Assembly (NCBI GenBank): GCA_034423195.1
Contig: DAOUIZ010000043.1
Coordinates: 1 to 64,000 of the forward strand
Reading direction: 5' to 3'
From: CATOSK01 sp034423195
Lineage (GTDB): Bacteria; Chloroflexota; Dehalococcoidia; Lucifugimonadales; UBA3495
Length of the DNA: 64,000 bases
Numbering within the stretch: position 1 is the first letter of the stretch; every line of letters starts with the position of its first letter. Below the pieces are notes generated by a model. It saw only the letters and a program-made list of their open reading frames with translations. It searched no databases and was not told where the DNA came from. Both the position numbers and the translations under genes were made by a program. Shown here piece after piece: positions 35,372 to 44,563 of this stretch.

Positions 35372-35832
35372 GGTAGAACGCTGGAAGGGTCCCCGAACCG
35401 GACTTCATTTCCCTGGATTTCGTCCCGCAATTCTACACTGTGCGGAAACGAAACTGGGGAACAATCCAGTCCTTGGGGTTCCTGATCGATTCCTTGGCTG
35501 GAAGACCGCACAGCCGGCATCCGGTACGCCCCCCGGCTCACTGGAGCACAGGCGATTGCAAAATGCGGTATCCGAAGGGGAAATCAGGGGGGAATGGCGT
35601 TTGGAGAACCCGAACGGGTCGTTCCGGCGGGGAATCCCTTAGACTAACTGCCAGAGACCGCCTGCCAGCCGGTTATGCCTTGCTCGCCCGGCATGATAGT
35701 ACGGCTGGAGAAGGGGGGCGGACGTAAGATAAGGCTGCCCCGTGGAGGTTGAGGACGGGCAGATGCCAAGGACTCCCGGGGACAGGCACGAGACGGCTGT
35801 CCCCGGGCTATATGTTCGTGAAAGAGGGGCGT
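35372..35832. other. noncoding gap with one strong hairpin
   Basis: No convincing gene. CCCGGGGACAG (35775-35785) and CTGTCCCCGGG (35797-35807) form an 11-bp perfect stem just beyond the 3' end of the minus-strand zinc-ribbon gene, with no T-run. It may terminate or stabilise that transcript. Short open frames here have no ribosome sites. Confidence 0.5.
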
Positions 35833-36135
35833 TTAGAAACTGCTGTTACGGGCGTTGCTGAAGCAATCGCTGCAGTAAACCGGCCGGTCGCCGCGGGGGC
35901 GGAAAGGGACCATGGCATCCACGCCGCATTGGGCGCAGACGATGGGGTGCATTTCCCGGGGGGCACCCTCGTACCCGCCCGCGCGCTGTTCGGCGCGGCG
36001 TCCCGAGCGGCAGGACTGGCACCGCTTGGGGTCGTTGACAAATCCGCGGGAGGCAAAGAACTCCTGCTCTCCCACGGAGAAGATAAACTCTGCCCCGCAG
36101 TCCACGCATACCAGAGTTCGATCGGATAATGCCAC
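35833..36135 (-). CDS. double zinc-ribbon protein
   Basis: 100 aa with LVCVDCGAEFIFSVGEQEFFASRGF, then PKRCQSCR (first ribbon), and VCAQCG ... VYCSDCF (second ribbon). The first half is the zinc-ribbon domain widespread in Chloroflexota and other bacteria; its function is unknown. Its own promoter is visible 110 nt upstream. Confidence 0.8.
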   Translation of the reverse strand: MALSDRTLVCVDCGAEFIFSVGEQEFFASRGFVNDPKRCQSCRSGRRAEQRAGGYEGAPREMHPIVCAQCGVDAMVPFRPRGDRPVYCSDCFSNARNSSF

Positions 36136-36251
36136 TGCCTGACCTCCTTGGTCTCGGTGAAATTACGGCTCAGCAGGCGGACCACCACCGGGAGAGAAAC
36201 CCTGGATTGGATACGAGGGCGAATCTCTTGAAACCTAGCTATGCCGAGTTC

Positions 36252-36280
36252 ACTATATACTGCCCCTCAAACAATTGCAA
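36252..36280 (-). promoter_or_regulatory. sigma70-like promoter of the zinc-ribbon gene
   Basis: On the minus strand, TTGCAA (36280-36275), a 17-nt spacer and TATAGT (36257-36252). Transcription would start near 36245, giving a leader of about 110 nt. Confidence 0.6.
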
Positions 36281-36546
36281 CGTCCGGGTCATCAGCCAAA
36301 TACCATAGTGGTTTCGTAAAGAGAAACCTTAGTTACAACGAAAACCGTATACGAGAGAATTGCATTGGCATAATGTGAAATTGATGACTGGCCGAAAGCC
36401 GGACAACCACGGGAATCCCGCAGCAGTCCGGCCCGGAAACGCCGGGTTGCCGTGAGGCTCCGCCGTGACAGGCTGGAAGTAACGGGCCGCAGTTTCAGCG
36501 CCGGACCAAACCGGACGGAATCTTGGCCTGGTGCGGCTGACCTTCG
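36281..36546. other. noncoding gap
   Basis: No gene seen. A small hairpin GGTTTC (36310-36315) / GAAACC (36323-36328) is the only structure noted. The sequence is locally AT-rich between 36290 and 36370. Confidence 0.4.
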
Positions 36547-37101
36547 CTAAACGGGAAGGGGCTTTTCCCCGGAGTCATGGGGCAGATCGAGCTCAACGGC
36601 GTTGGCGTTGAAGGCAAGCATGGTGTAGAAGCCGTAGAGGGTGGAGAGTTCCACCAGTCCCTGGGCGCCCAGCAGTTCGTGGACCGCGGCGAAGGTCTCG
36701 GGAGATACGCGGCGGGACTGGAAGAGCTCCATCCCGAAGTTGTACACCGCCCTCTCGTCGGCGGCCATATCGGGAAGGGCCCCGCCGTCGCGGATAGCAT
36801 CCACCAGGGCGTCGGGCAACCCGGCATCCCGACCCAGGGCGGCGTGGGCGTGCCAGATGTAGGGGCAGTCCCAAGCGCGGGCGGTGGTGATCATGGCCAA
36901 TTCCCGCAGCTTCCGGGGAACGGTGGACTCGTTGCGAACATAGCCGAACAGGGGGATGGCGCGGCGGGACATTTCCGGGCTGTACTTGAGCACCGACATG
37001 GGACCGGTCCCGACGCCGCCGGGCCCCGAGGATACCTCATCGAAGACAGCCCTAAGTTCCTCGGGCACCGATTCGCGGGTCACCAACGGTATTCGGGCCA
37101 T
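36547..37101 (-). CDS. carboxymuconolactone decarboxylase (AhpD-like) family protein
   Basis: 184 aa from ATG 37101. Alpha-helical CMD fold: LRELAMITTARAWDCPYIWHAHAALGRDAGLP. The peroxidatic CxxC-plus-His motif of AhpD is reduced to a single Cys (DCPYIWHAH). The reaction is unknown. It lies 64 nt downstream of the HpaI-type aldolase on the same strand, so the two probably act in one catabolic step series. Confidence 0.82.
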   Translation of the reverse strand: MARIPLVTRESVPEELRAVFDEVSSGPGGVGTGPMSVLKYSPEMSRRAIPLFGYVRNESTVPRKLRELAMITTARAWDCPYIWHAHAALGRDAGLPDALVDAIRDGGALPDMAADERAVYNFGMELFQSRRVSPETFAAVHELLGAQGLVELSTLYGFYTMLAFNANAVELDLPHDSGEKPLPV

Positions 37102-37165
37102 GGACAGATACCCCCGGTTGTTTATTCGCAATGCCGAAGCAGGCGGATGGCGAAAGGGAGCCTGG

Positions 37166-37948
37166 CTAGAGTCCAGCCGCGGCTGCTGACTCGCGCATGG
37201 TCTTCAGGTAGGGAACGCTGGAGGCCTGGAGCAGAGTTCCAACGTTGGAGTGGAAGTATTGCACTCCCAGGTCGAGGAACTTGGGGACCAGGTTGTCGGG
37301 GCAGCTCACCCCGGCGATGCGTCCAGCGTCGCGGATGATCTTGACGCCCTTTTCCATCTGTTCCTGGACTTCGGGATGGGTCTGCTGACCCGGGTAGCCC
37401 ATGGACTGGGAAAGGTCGCCCGAGCCGATGAAGTAGACGTCCACGCCGTCCACGGTGACCAGTTCTCCCAGGTTGTCGATGGCCTCAACCTCCTCCAGCA
37501 TCAGGCACACGAGGGTGTTTTCGTTGGCCTCATTCACGTAGTCCTGGGTGGACCCGGAGAAGCCGTAGTCGGCGGGGCGGCTGCGGCTGAAGATGCCCCG
37601 GTGCCCCAGGGGATAGTACTTGACCGCGTCCACGGAGGCCCGCGCCTCGCCGGCGGTGTTGACGTGCGGGACCTGCACTCCCCAGGCGCCCCGGTCCAGG
37701 AAGGGAGCAATAATCTCGGGACGGTTGCCCACGGGCCGGACAATGGGAGCGATTCCCGTGAGGTCAGCGGCGCGGACCAGGTCCTCGACGTTGTCAACGG
37801 TGATGTTGCCGTGCTCGTTGTCCAGCAGGACCCAGTCAAAGCCCAGTTGCCCGAGCATTTCCACCACCGGCGAGGAGGGGAAAGTGATCATCACTCCAAA
37901 GACCGCTTTGCCCGCGTTCAACTTTTGCTTCAGGGTGTTTTCGCGCAT
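37166..37948 (-). CDS. HpcH/HpaI-family aldolase (second copy)
   Basis: 260 aa, GAGGAGGCGTC before the ATG. WVLLDNEHGNITVDNVEDLVRAAD, GAWGVQVPHVNTAGEARASVDAVKYYPLGHRGI, LEEVEAIDNLGEL and DVYFIGSGDLSQSMGYPGQQTHPEV identify the family. Recognisably paralogous to the protein at 7626-8378 but diverged. Metal-dependent retro-aldol cleavage of a hydroxy-oxo-acid is the family reaction. Confidence 0.87.
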   Translation of the reverse strand: MRENTLKQKLNAGKAVFGVMITFPSSPVVEMLGQLGFDWVLLDNEHGNITVDNVEDLVRAADLTGIAPIVRPVGNRPEIIAPFLDRGAWGVQVPHVNTAGEARASVDAVKYYPLGHRGIFSRSRPADYGFSGSTQDYVNEANENTLVCLMLEEVEAIDNLGELVTVDGVDVYFIGSGDLSQSMGYPGQQTHPEVQEQMEKGVKIIRDAGRIAGVSCPDNLVPKFLDLGVQYFHSNVGTLLQASSVPYLKTMRESAAAAGL

Positions 37949-38034
37949 GACGCCTCCTCAGTAAAGCTGGGGTAGAGCTGGATGAATCTGGCTCATTCGG
38001 GGACACTGCCTCCGATGACGGGCGCCGGACCGGG

Positions 38035-38526
38035 TCAACTGGCCGCTGCCAGAACGGCGCGGCGCAGCACGAGGCCCATAGCGACGCCGGCGACCGCTCC
38101 GATGAACGCCACCGTCGCCCCGGACATCAGCCCAAGGGGTACGGACGTTATGGCTTGTCCGTCGACGCTGGCCATTTGCAGGAAAGCCAGGTTGGAACCG
38201 ATCAACAGGGCCAGTATGACCCCGACGCCGCTTCCCATTATGAGGCCCTTGTGCCTGGAGAAGACGCTGCGGGGATCGGGCACATTGGCTATCGACTCGC
38301 CGATGATGGTGCAGACGGCGCTGATAAGCAGCCCGATGACGGCCCATCCCACCGCTTCGCCCAAGAGGTCCTGGGGAGGGTGGCGGGGATTGGGAGCGGT
38401 TTCCAGAATCAGGAGCCCGGCATTGGCCGCCAGCGGAACCGCGGCAATGCAGGCTCCAACAATGACAATCCAAAGGATGCTCTTGTTAAGCTTGTTCAAG
38501 CTGATAGCGGACTTCTTGGAATTCAT
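38035..38526 (-). CDS. small integral membrane protein, unknown function
   Basis: 163 aa from ATG 38526. Four hydrophobic segments: ILWIVIVGACIAAVPLAANAGL, AVGWAVIGLLISAVCTII, GLIMGSGVGVILALLIG and GATVAFIGAVAGVAMGLVL. Basic N-terminus (NSKKSAISLNKLNK). No family recognised. Confidence 0.6.
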   Translation of the reverse strand: MNSKKSAISLNKLNKSILWIVIVGACIAAVPLAANAGLLILETAPNPRHPPQDLLGEAVGWAVIGLLISAVCTIIGESIANVPDPRSVFSRHKGLIMGSGVGVILALLIGSNLAFLQMASVDGQAITSVPLGLMSGATVAFIGAVAGVAMGLVLRRAVLAAAS

Positions 38527-39119
38527 CGCTTTCCGAGTTGTGGGGCATACCCTGTTGATAAGTTGTGAGCGGGATTCGTCCCCTGTTAATTTAGAGACAG
38601 GCACATTTTAGAAAAGGGCGATTTAGGGGTCAACTACGGGAACCGGGGAAGCAATTGATAGAAATTGCGACAAACTGCGACATTTCGTGACATTTGTGCT
38701 CGCGGGCAAGGCAGGAATTGTCCGGGATTGCCGTCTCCTGGTCCGGGTTTGCCGCTGGATTTCATGTCTTAGCCCGATTTTGTCGCATACTCCGTCACAT
38801 ACCCTGGAAGAGGCAGGACTCTGGGAAATTACGAATCACCCGTCCAGGCCTCATAAAGCGAGGGCCACGGATTGTTCGTAACGCCCGCCTCATTCGGGCC
38901 CTGTTCAGGCAACTTGTCCAGGGGCCTTGTCCGGCGGGGCCCGGGCGCATGGCACGGGCGGCAGCCCGGTAGTTCCCGCATACCTACAATACCAGAAGAG
39001 GGAGGGATTACGTCAACGCCACACTGTCAGGGACAAGCCAGGAAAACCACTTCGGACAGCGCGAAGGCCGGGGGACGGGAGAAAGGGGTCATGCAAGTAT
39101 CTCCGGGCGGCCAAAAATG
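38527..39119. other. long noncoding region with periodic GCGACA repeats
   Basis: About 590 nt with no supportable gene. GCGACA at 38667-38672 and 38677-38682 and GTGACA at 38687-38692 recur every 10 nt. Inverted relatives TGTCGC (38781-38786) and GTCAC (38794-38798) follow 90 nt further. Helical periodicity suggests a protein-binding array near the minus-strand membrane-protein gene. Confidence 0.4.
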
Positions 39120-39148
39120 TTGACAACCGAATAGTTAGTATGTATATT
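39120..39148 (+). promoter_or_regulatory. sigma70-like promoter of the ABC importer operon
   Basis: TTGACA (39120-39125), exactly 17 nt, TATATT (39143-39148). Transcription would start near 39155, about 150 nt before the substrate-binding protein gene. Confidence 0.75.
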
Positions 39149-39304
39149 CTCGGACGATTGCTGGCAGGGAGGCCCCACAAAATCTAAATTTATGCTTCCC
39201 TGTGGGTATTTGGCAGCTGCGGTTAGCAAAGTGAGACCAGTTCCGGGGTCACCGAGTAACGCGAGCCACACAGTAATCTCGACATTACTCTAGGAGGACA
39301 CGGA

Positions 39305-41161
39305 ATGAGGATTCCTTGGCATAACTGTACGCGCTCCTTTTTCATCCTGCCTGTATTGGCGGTAGCTCTGGTCGCGATTGCAGCCTGCAGCTCGGCAGAG
39401 CAACCCACCGCCACTCCCATACCACCGCCCGCGGCGGCCGCTTCCGAACCCGCTGCTGCTCCCACGTCCGCACCCGCGGACTCCGCCGCTCCCGACAACA
39501 GCATGATGGGTCAGAACCAGGCCAGCGGCGACGTCCCCGCCTACTGGAAACCTCCCACGGACTACTACGGTGAGCCGGTTTACGGCGGCTCGCTCATCGT
39601 CAACTACGAAGATCCCCTGGAGCACGCCAACGTCTGGGGCGCGGCCAGTGGAGTTACTGACCGCTACCGGAACCCCACCACCAGCAACCTCGTCATGGAA
39701 GACCCCTACGACCCCAGCGGGCCGGTCATTCCCGACCTGGCCGAAAGCTGGACGATTCACGATGACAACCAGGGTGTCACCTTCCACCTGCGCGAAGGCG
39801 TCAAGTGGCACAACGGCGACATCCTCACCTGTGAGGACGCCCGCTTCAGCTTCGAGACCATGGCCACCGGCGTCGGGCTGACCGCCAGCTACATGCAGGG
39901 GTCCTTGGGCCACATGGATACCAGCGCCCTCGCCTGTGAAGGCGATCTGGACCTGGCCTTCCGCTGGACCGCCCCCACGGGCACTCCGCTGCTGGCCCTG
40001 TCCAACCGCCGCGCTGCAGTCTTCAACAAGGCCTGGTACGAGGCCGGCGGCGAAGACGCCATGTTCAAGGACGTATCCGTCGGCACCGGCCCCTTCGTCT
40101 GGAGGGAAGGCCAGACCGTCGGCGTTGACGTCCAGTACTTCGACAAGAACGACGACTACTTCATTCCCGGGCTGCCCTACGTTGATGAGTTGGTCATCCA
40201 CGGTATCCTGGACGAGAACGCCCAGGAAGCCGCCATGCTGACTCACCAGACCAACTGGCACTGGGTCCGCAACTGGGGCCAGTACGACAAGTATGTCGAG
40301 CACGAACAGATCCAGACGGTCATCCGGCCCACCCGGGGCAATTTCGAGCTTTGGATCAACCCCCGCATTGAGCCCCTGGACAATGTAAGGGTGCGCCAGG
40401 CCATCATCATGGGGATCGACCGCAACGCCGCCATCCAGATTCTTCAGGATGGCCGGGCCGCTGCCGGGTTTATCATGCCCCCGGGCGGAGGCTGGGAACT
40501 CTCCCAGGAAGAGGGCTGCGCCGTCCCCGGATGGTGCGTCTCCGACGACATGGATTCGGTGAGAGCCGAGGCCAGGCAGATTCTCGAGGAAGAGGGCTTC
40601 GACTTCGACCAGGAGTTCCTGTTCACCGTCGAGAGCGACGAGCAGGTCCAGGCCCGGGCCACCTTCCTGCAGGAGCAGCTCCGGCTTCTCGGCATCAAGA
40701 CCGATTTCGACCTGGTGGAGACCATCGCATACCGCACGCTGGAAGCCACCGGCGAGTGGGGAGCCTTCCTCCCCGGCAACGACACCATGGCCGCCGACGA
40801 CCCCAACGCGGGCATGGGCCGGATACTCGCCTGCGAGTCCACCGGCAACCTCTGGACTCCCGGATACCCTTGCGACTCCACCTACGACGACCTGCTGGCC
40901 CAGGCCCAGACCGAGAGCGACCGGGCCGCCCGCAGGGTGCTGTCCAACCAGATTGAGCTGATGGCCATGAAGGACTACCGTAAGTTCCCGGTCTACTGGG
41001 AGCAGGAAGCCGTTTCCTTCTGGCCCGAGGTGCGCGGCTACGTCCACTTCCCAGCGCCCTTCGGTTCCTTCCGGAAGCACCAGCACATGTGGATCGACGA
41101 GGATCACCGGGACGACACTGGCTACTCCGGCCAGACCACCGGCGTCCCCGGCGGCTTCTAG
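39305..41161 (+). CDS. ABC transporter substrate-binding lipoprotein (family 5, peptide-type)
   Basis: 618 aa. Signal sequence with lipobox (ALVAIAACSS), then a Pro/Ala-rich linker of about 45 residues and the SBP_bac_5 body: VIPDLAESWTIHDDNQGVTFHLREGVKWHNGDILTCEDARFSFE, NVRVRQAIIMGIDRNA. CTAGGAGGACACGG precedes the ATG. Such proteins capture peptides, nickel complexes, opines or sugars outside the membrane; the ligand is unknown. First gene of an importer operon. Confidence 0.9.
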   Translation: MRIPWHNCTRSFFILPVLAVALVAIAACSSAEQPTATPIPPPAAAASEPAAAPTSAPADSAAPDNSMMGQNQASGDVPAYWKPPTDYYGEPVYGGSLIVNYEDPLEHANVWGAASGVTDRYRNPTTSNLVMEDPYDPSGPVIPDLAESWTIHDDNQGVTFHLREGVKWHNGDILTCEDARFSFETMATGVGLTASYMQGSLGHMDTSALACEGDLDLAFRWTAPTGTPLLALSNRRAAVFNKAWYEAGGEDAMFKDVSVGTGPFVWREGQTVGVDVQYFDKNDDYFIPGLPYVDELVIHGILDENAQEAAMLTHQTNWHWVRNWGQYDKYVEHEQIQTVIRPTRGNFELWINPRIEPLDNVRVRQAIIMGIDRNAAIQILQDGRAAAGFIMPPGGGWELSQEEGCAVPGWCVSDDMDSVRAEARQILEEEGFDFDQEFLFTVESDEQVQARATFLQEQLRLLGIKTDFDLVETIAYRTLEATGEWGAFLPGNDTMAADDPNAGMGRILACESTGNLWTPGYPCDSTYDDLLAQAQTESDRAARRVLSNQIELMAMKDYRKFPVYWEQEAVSFWPEVRGYVHFPAPFGSFRKHQHMWIDEDHRDDTGYSGQTTGVPGGF

Positions 41162-41180
41162 GTCTTAACCCAGGCAATTT

Positions 41181-41216
41181 CACAGGGGCAGGTCTTCCAG
41201 GAGACCTGCCCCTGTG
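41181..41216 (+). terminator. 15-bp perfect hairpin after the substrate-binding protein gene
   Basis: CACAGGGGCAGGTCT (41181-41195) pairs fully with AGACCTGCCCCTGTG (41202-41216), loop of 6 nt. There is no T-run. It is typical of intercistronic hairpins that stabilise the binding-protein mRNA relative to the permease genes or that partly terminate. Confidence 0.6.
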
Positions 41217-41385
41217 CCTAATCCAGCCCAGGCAAGTTCATACCCGAATTGGCGCCAGCCAAACGGTGCATCAACGGCGCCGGATTGCCTGAGTCAGCTA
41301 AATCCCCGAGCCGGCGTCAGTCGGCCGAAGCGGGGCTTCCCAGGGCAACGAACGGGGTTACCCGGAACTTGTTGAGGACCAGTCT

Positions 41386-42348
41386 ATGAGAACCTACCTG
41401 CTCAAGAGGCTGTTGCTATTCGTCCCGACGGCGTTCGGGGTTTCGGTAATCATCTTTGCCATGCTCCACACCATCCCCGGCGACTATGCCACCGCCCTTC
41501 TCCTCGGCGGGGAGGAGGTGTACGAGAACGCCAGCCAGGAGCAGATCGAAGAAGTCCGTGAGAAGTTGGGGCTTTCCGGCTCAATGCCGGAGCAGTATAT
41601 CCGCTGGCTGGGAGACTTCTTCCGGGGCGACTTCGGGACATCATGGCACACCCGGCAATCGGTTGCGGAGCGCATGGGCACCCGAATCATCACCAGCTTT
41701 GAGCTGGGAGTGCTGGCAGTCACCATCGCCTGCGGAATGGGCGTGGTGGGCGGTGTGATTTCCGCGGTGAGGCAGGACAAGTGGATTGACTATGTCCTGC
41801 GGGCGTCCAGCATGACCCTCCAGGCGATGCCCAGCTTCTGGCTCGCCCTCATCGTCATCGTGCTGCTGGTGGTGATCTTTGAGTGGATCCCGTCCATCCA
41901 GTACGAGCACATCTGGAATGATCCCATCCGAAACCTGGAAGTGCTGTTGCTGCCCGCCTTCATCGTGGGTTTGCGCAGCTCGGCCGAGATCCTGCGGATG
42001 ACCCGTTCTTCGGTGCTGGAAGTGCTCAAGGAGGACTTTGTCCGCACCGCCGATGCCAAGGGGCTGCGCCGGAACCGGGTCCTGTTCGTGCACGTTCTGA
42101 GGAACGCGCTCCTGCCCGTGGCCACCCTGGCCGGATTCGAAGTGGTCTTCCTGATGAGCGGACAGATTATCGTCGAGACCATCTTCAACCTGCCCGGCCT
42201 TGGCAAGCTTTTCGTGCAGGCGGTGGCCGCGAGGGACTACCCGGTGCTGCAGGCTATCGTCATGTTCATCGCGGGCGTGGTCCTGCTGGCCAACCTCACC
42301 GTAGATGTCATGTACGCCTGGCTTGACCCCCGCATCCGTTACTCTTAG
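41386..42348 (+). CDS. ABC transporter permease (DppB/OppB-like)
   Basis: 320 aa with six membrane segments. LLKRLLLFVPTAFGVSVIIFAMLHTIPGD at the N-terminus and the EAA loop RMTRSSVLEVLKEDFVRTADAKGLRRNRVLFVHVLRNALLP. A 224-nt gap from the binding protein contains a strong hairpin. Pairs with the permease at 42404. Confidence 0.92.
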   Translation: MRTYLLKRLLLFVPTAFGVSVIIFAMLHTIPGDYATALLLGGEEVYENASQEQIEEVREKLGLSGSMPEQYIRWLGDFFRGDFGTSWHTRQSVAERMGTRIITSFELGVLAVTIACGMGVVGGVISAVRQDKWIDYVLRASSMTLQAMPSFWLALIVIVLLVVIFEWIPSIQYEHIWNDPIRNLEVLLLPAFIVGLRSSAEILRMTRSSVLEVLKEDFVRTADAKGLRRNRVLFVHVLRNALLPVATLAGFEVVFLMSGQIIVETIFNLPGLGKLFVQAVAARDYPVLQAIVMFIAGVVLLANLTVDVMYAWLDPRIRYS

Positions 42349-42403
42349 CCGCTGCGATGGGCTCCCGGGTTGTATCCCCCGGGACGTATGACGAGGGAAT
42401 GAA

Positions 42404-43324
42404 ATGACCACTCCACGAGAGACCACCAGCGCGGAAGAGATCCGGCAAGGACTGATCAACGCGGAGCCTTCCCGCCGCCCGGGCATGGGCCGGTACATCC
42501 TGTACTATCTGAAGAGCAAGCCGCTGGGAACCATCGGGTTTTCCATCGTGCTGCTCATGATTCTCACCGCGATATTCGCTCCGCTGATTGCTCCCCACTC
42601 CTACCAGGAGCAGAACTACGAAGCGGTGCGGGTCTCGCCCAGCCTGGAGTTCCCCTTCGGCACCGACCAGTTCGGGCGGGACATCTTCTCCCGGGTGGTC
42701 TACGGGGCACAAATTTCGATGATGGTGGGGTTCCTCGCGGTGATAGCCGGCACCGGGGCCGGGGCCGTCGTGGGCCTCATTTCCGGCTACTTCATGGGCA
42801 AGACGGACCACATTGTCCAGCGATTGGTGGACATGTGGATGTCCTTCCCGGACCTGATCCTGGCCCTGACCATCGTGGCGGTGTTCGGCAACACCATTCC
42901 CAATGTGATTCTCGCAATCGCGGCAACCATCATGCCCCGGGGCGTGCGGGTCATCCGCTCGTCCACCATTTCCATCAGGGAAATGGACTACACATTGGCG
43001 GCCCGGTCCATCGGAGCTTCCGACCTGCGGATCATGCTGCGGCACGTCCTGCCCAACACGGTGGCGCCCTTCCTGATCATCATGTCCTCCATGTTCGGCA
43101 CGGCCATCCTGACGGAAGCGGGGCTGAGCTTCCTGGGACTGGGCATCTCGGAGCCGACGCCTTCCTGGGGCCGGATGCTCACCGGACAGGCGGCGCAGTA
43201 CCTTGCCTCGTCGCCCTGGATGCTGATCTTCCCTGGCATGGCGATTACTCTTACGGTGATGGGTTTTGCCTTCGCCGGCGATGCCCTGCGTGACATCTTC
43301 GATCCGAAGCAGCGCGGGAGGTAA
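42404..43324 (+). CDS. ABC transporter permease (DppC/OppC-like)
   Basis: 306 aa, ribosome site GAGGGAATGAA. N-terminal region MTTPRETTSAEEI is cytosolic. PHSYQEQNYEAVRVSPSLEFPFGTDQFGRDIFSRVVYGAQIS and EAA loop STISIREMDYTLAARSIGASDLRIMLRHVLPN are diagnostic. No ATPase gene follows; a terminator closes the unit, so the energising subunits must be encoded elsewhere. Confidence 0.92.
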   Translation: MTTPRETTSAEEIRQGLINAEPSRRPGMGRYILYYLKSKPLGTIGFSIVLLMILTAIFAPLIAPHSYQEQNYEAVRVSPSLEFPFGTDQFGRDIFSRVVYGAQISMMVGFLAVIAGTGAGAVVGLISGYFMGKTDHIVQRLVDMWMSFPDLILALTIVAVFGNTIPNVILAIAATIMPRGVRVIRSSTISIREMDYTLAARSIGASDLRIMLRHVLPNTVAPFLIIMSSMFGTAILTEAGLSFLGLGISEPTPSWGRMLTGQAAQYLASSPWMLIFPGMAITLTVMGFAFAGDALRDIFDPKQRGR

Positions 43325-43364
43325 CGGAAACAAACCCTCGCCAAAAACTCCCGGGGCGGAAGTT

Positions 43365-43405
43365 AATCCCCCATCCTCGGACCACGGAAGAGAATGGGGG
43401 ATTTT
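43365..43405 (+). terminator. intrinsic terminator after the importer operon
   Basis: AATCCCCCAT (43365-43374) pairs with ATGGGGGATT (43394-43403) across a 19-nt loop and runs into TTTTG. It separates the importer genes from the amidohydrolase. Confidence 0.65.
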
Positions 43406-43453
43406 GCTGGCCCGGAGACAGACACCCAAAAGAACAAGGAGCGGAGCTGAACC

Positions 43454-44419
43454 ATGCGGACCATCGACATTCACGCCCACATATCCCCGCAATCGTGCTT
43501 CGACGCGATGCGGGCCGGGGAGAACTGGCACGGCCTCACACCAGAGCAGATCCGGAAGGGGCACTACGGTAACCCGAGGACTCTGTGGACGCCGGAACAG
43601 CGCATCGAGGACATGGACTCGCTGGGCGTTGACGTTCACGTCCTGTCAACCGGGGCCTTCTTCTACTTCTACGAGCGGAACGCCGAGCAGGTGGCGGAGA
43701 TGGACCGGGAGTGCAACGACTACGTTGCCGAGCTGACCCGCCAATACCCGGACCGCTTCGCGGGCCTGGCCAACCTTCCGCTGCAGGACGTCAACGCCTC
43801 GGTGGCGGAGTTGGAGCGGTCGGTGCGGGACCTGGGGCTGAAAGGGGCGATGATCGGAGACCAGGTCAATGGGAAGACCTTTGATGAGCCGGAGTTCGAG
43901 CCTTTGTGGGAAGCGGCGGAGTCGCTGGGGGCCCTGCTGCTGGTCCACCAGGGCGGAGGAACGGTGGTCAGCGGCCGTTCCGACAAGTACCATCTGCCCA
44001 ACACCATCGGCAACCTGGCGGACCGGACGATAACCTTCGCGGCCTTTGTGTTCGGGGGGGTGATGGACCGGCATCCCGATCTGAAGGTATGCCTGTGCCA
44101 CGGCGGGGGCTACACCTGCTACGGCATCGGGCGCATGGACCGGGGCTGGCAGGTGCGGCCCGAAGCGCGGGAGCATATCTCCCAGCCGCCCAGCGCCTAC
44201 CTGGACAAGTTCTACTACGACTGCCTGACCCACAGCGAGGAAGCGCTGCGCTACCTGATTGACAGCGTCGGGGTGGACAAGGTGCTGTTCGGGACGGACT
44301 GGCCCTTCGACATGTGCCTGGACTGGCCGGTCTCCTGGGTGCTGGGAATGGAGAGCCTGACCGACACCGAGAAGGAAGCGATCCTGTGGAAAAATCTGGA
44401 GACGCTCCTGGGGGTTTAA
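43454..44419 (+). CDS. amidohydrolase family protein (ACMSD-like TIM barrel)
   Basis: 321 aa, AAGGAGCGGAGC before the ATG. Metal ligands IDIHAHISP (HxH), VHQGGG near residue 160, CLCHGGGYTCY, and FGTDWPFDM (Asp) match the amidohydrolase_2/decarboxylase group that includes ACMSD and gamma-resorcylate decarboxylase. Either hydrolysis or metal-dependent non-oxidative decarboxylation of an aromatic-type acid is possible. Confidence 0.85.
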   Translation: MRTIDIHAHISPQSCFDAMRAGENWHGLTPEQIRKGHYGNPRTLWTPEQRIEDMDSLGVDVHVLSTGAFFYFYERNAEQVAEMDRECNDYVAELTRQYPDRFAGLANLPLQDVNASVAELERSVRDLGLKGAMIGDQVNGKTFDEPEFEPLWEAAESLGALLLVHQGGGTVVSGRSDKYHLPNTIGNLADRTITFAAFVFGGVMDRHPDLKVCLCHGGGYTCYGIGRMDRGWQVRPEAREHISQPPSAYLDKFYYDCLTHSEEALRYLIDSVGVDKVLFGTDWPFDMCLDWPVSWVLGMESLTDTEKEAILWKNLETLLGV

Positions 44420-44445
44420 GACCAGGGGGCCGGGGCTATCAGAAA

Positions 44446-44486
44446 CCGGGGTACGCTGGGGGATGCATCCCCCAGACCCCCTGAAT
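44446..44486 (+). repeat. dispersed palindromic repeat, copy 2
   Basis: Core CTGGGGGATGCATCCCCCAG (44456-44475), fully self-complementary. The outer pair C-G replaces T-A of other copies on both sides, a compensated change. Left flank CCGGGGTACG, right flank ACCCCCTGAAT. 26 nt beyond the amidohydrolase stop. Confidence 0.8.
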
Positions 44487-44563
44487 GTTAAGAGTCCCTG
44501 CAAGTTTCAGGGTGGTACACTTGAGTTCAAGGGCTCACGCCGAGAGCGCTCCTGAGGAGGAAC

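Noticed and set aside
35370..35642. 90-codon plus-strand frame in the gap after the permease
   Set aside because: No ribosome site, no motif, and it starts at the divergent gene's start codon.
36547..37101. AhpD-like protein as a third selenoprotein
   Set aside because: The reactive position is an ordinary TGC Cys codon and no in-frame TGA exists.
39290..41107. 605-codon antisense frame over the substrate-binding protein
   Set aside because: Composition is that of a reverse-complement shadow; the plus-strand gene has a signal peptide, lipobox and ribosome site.
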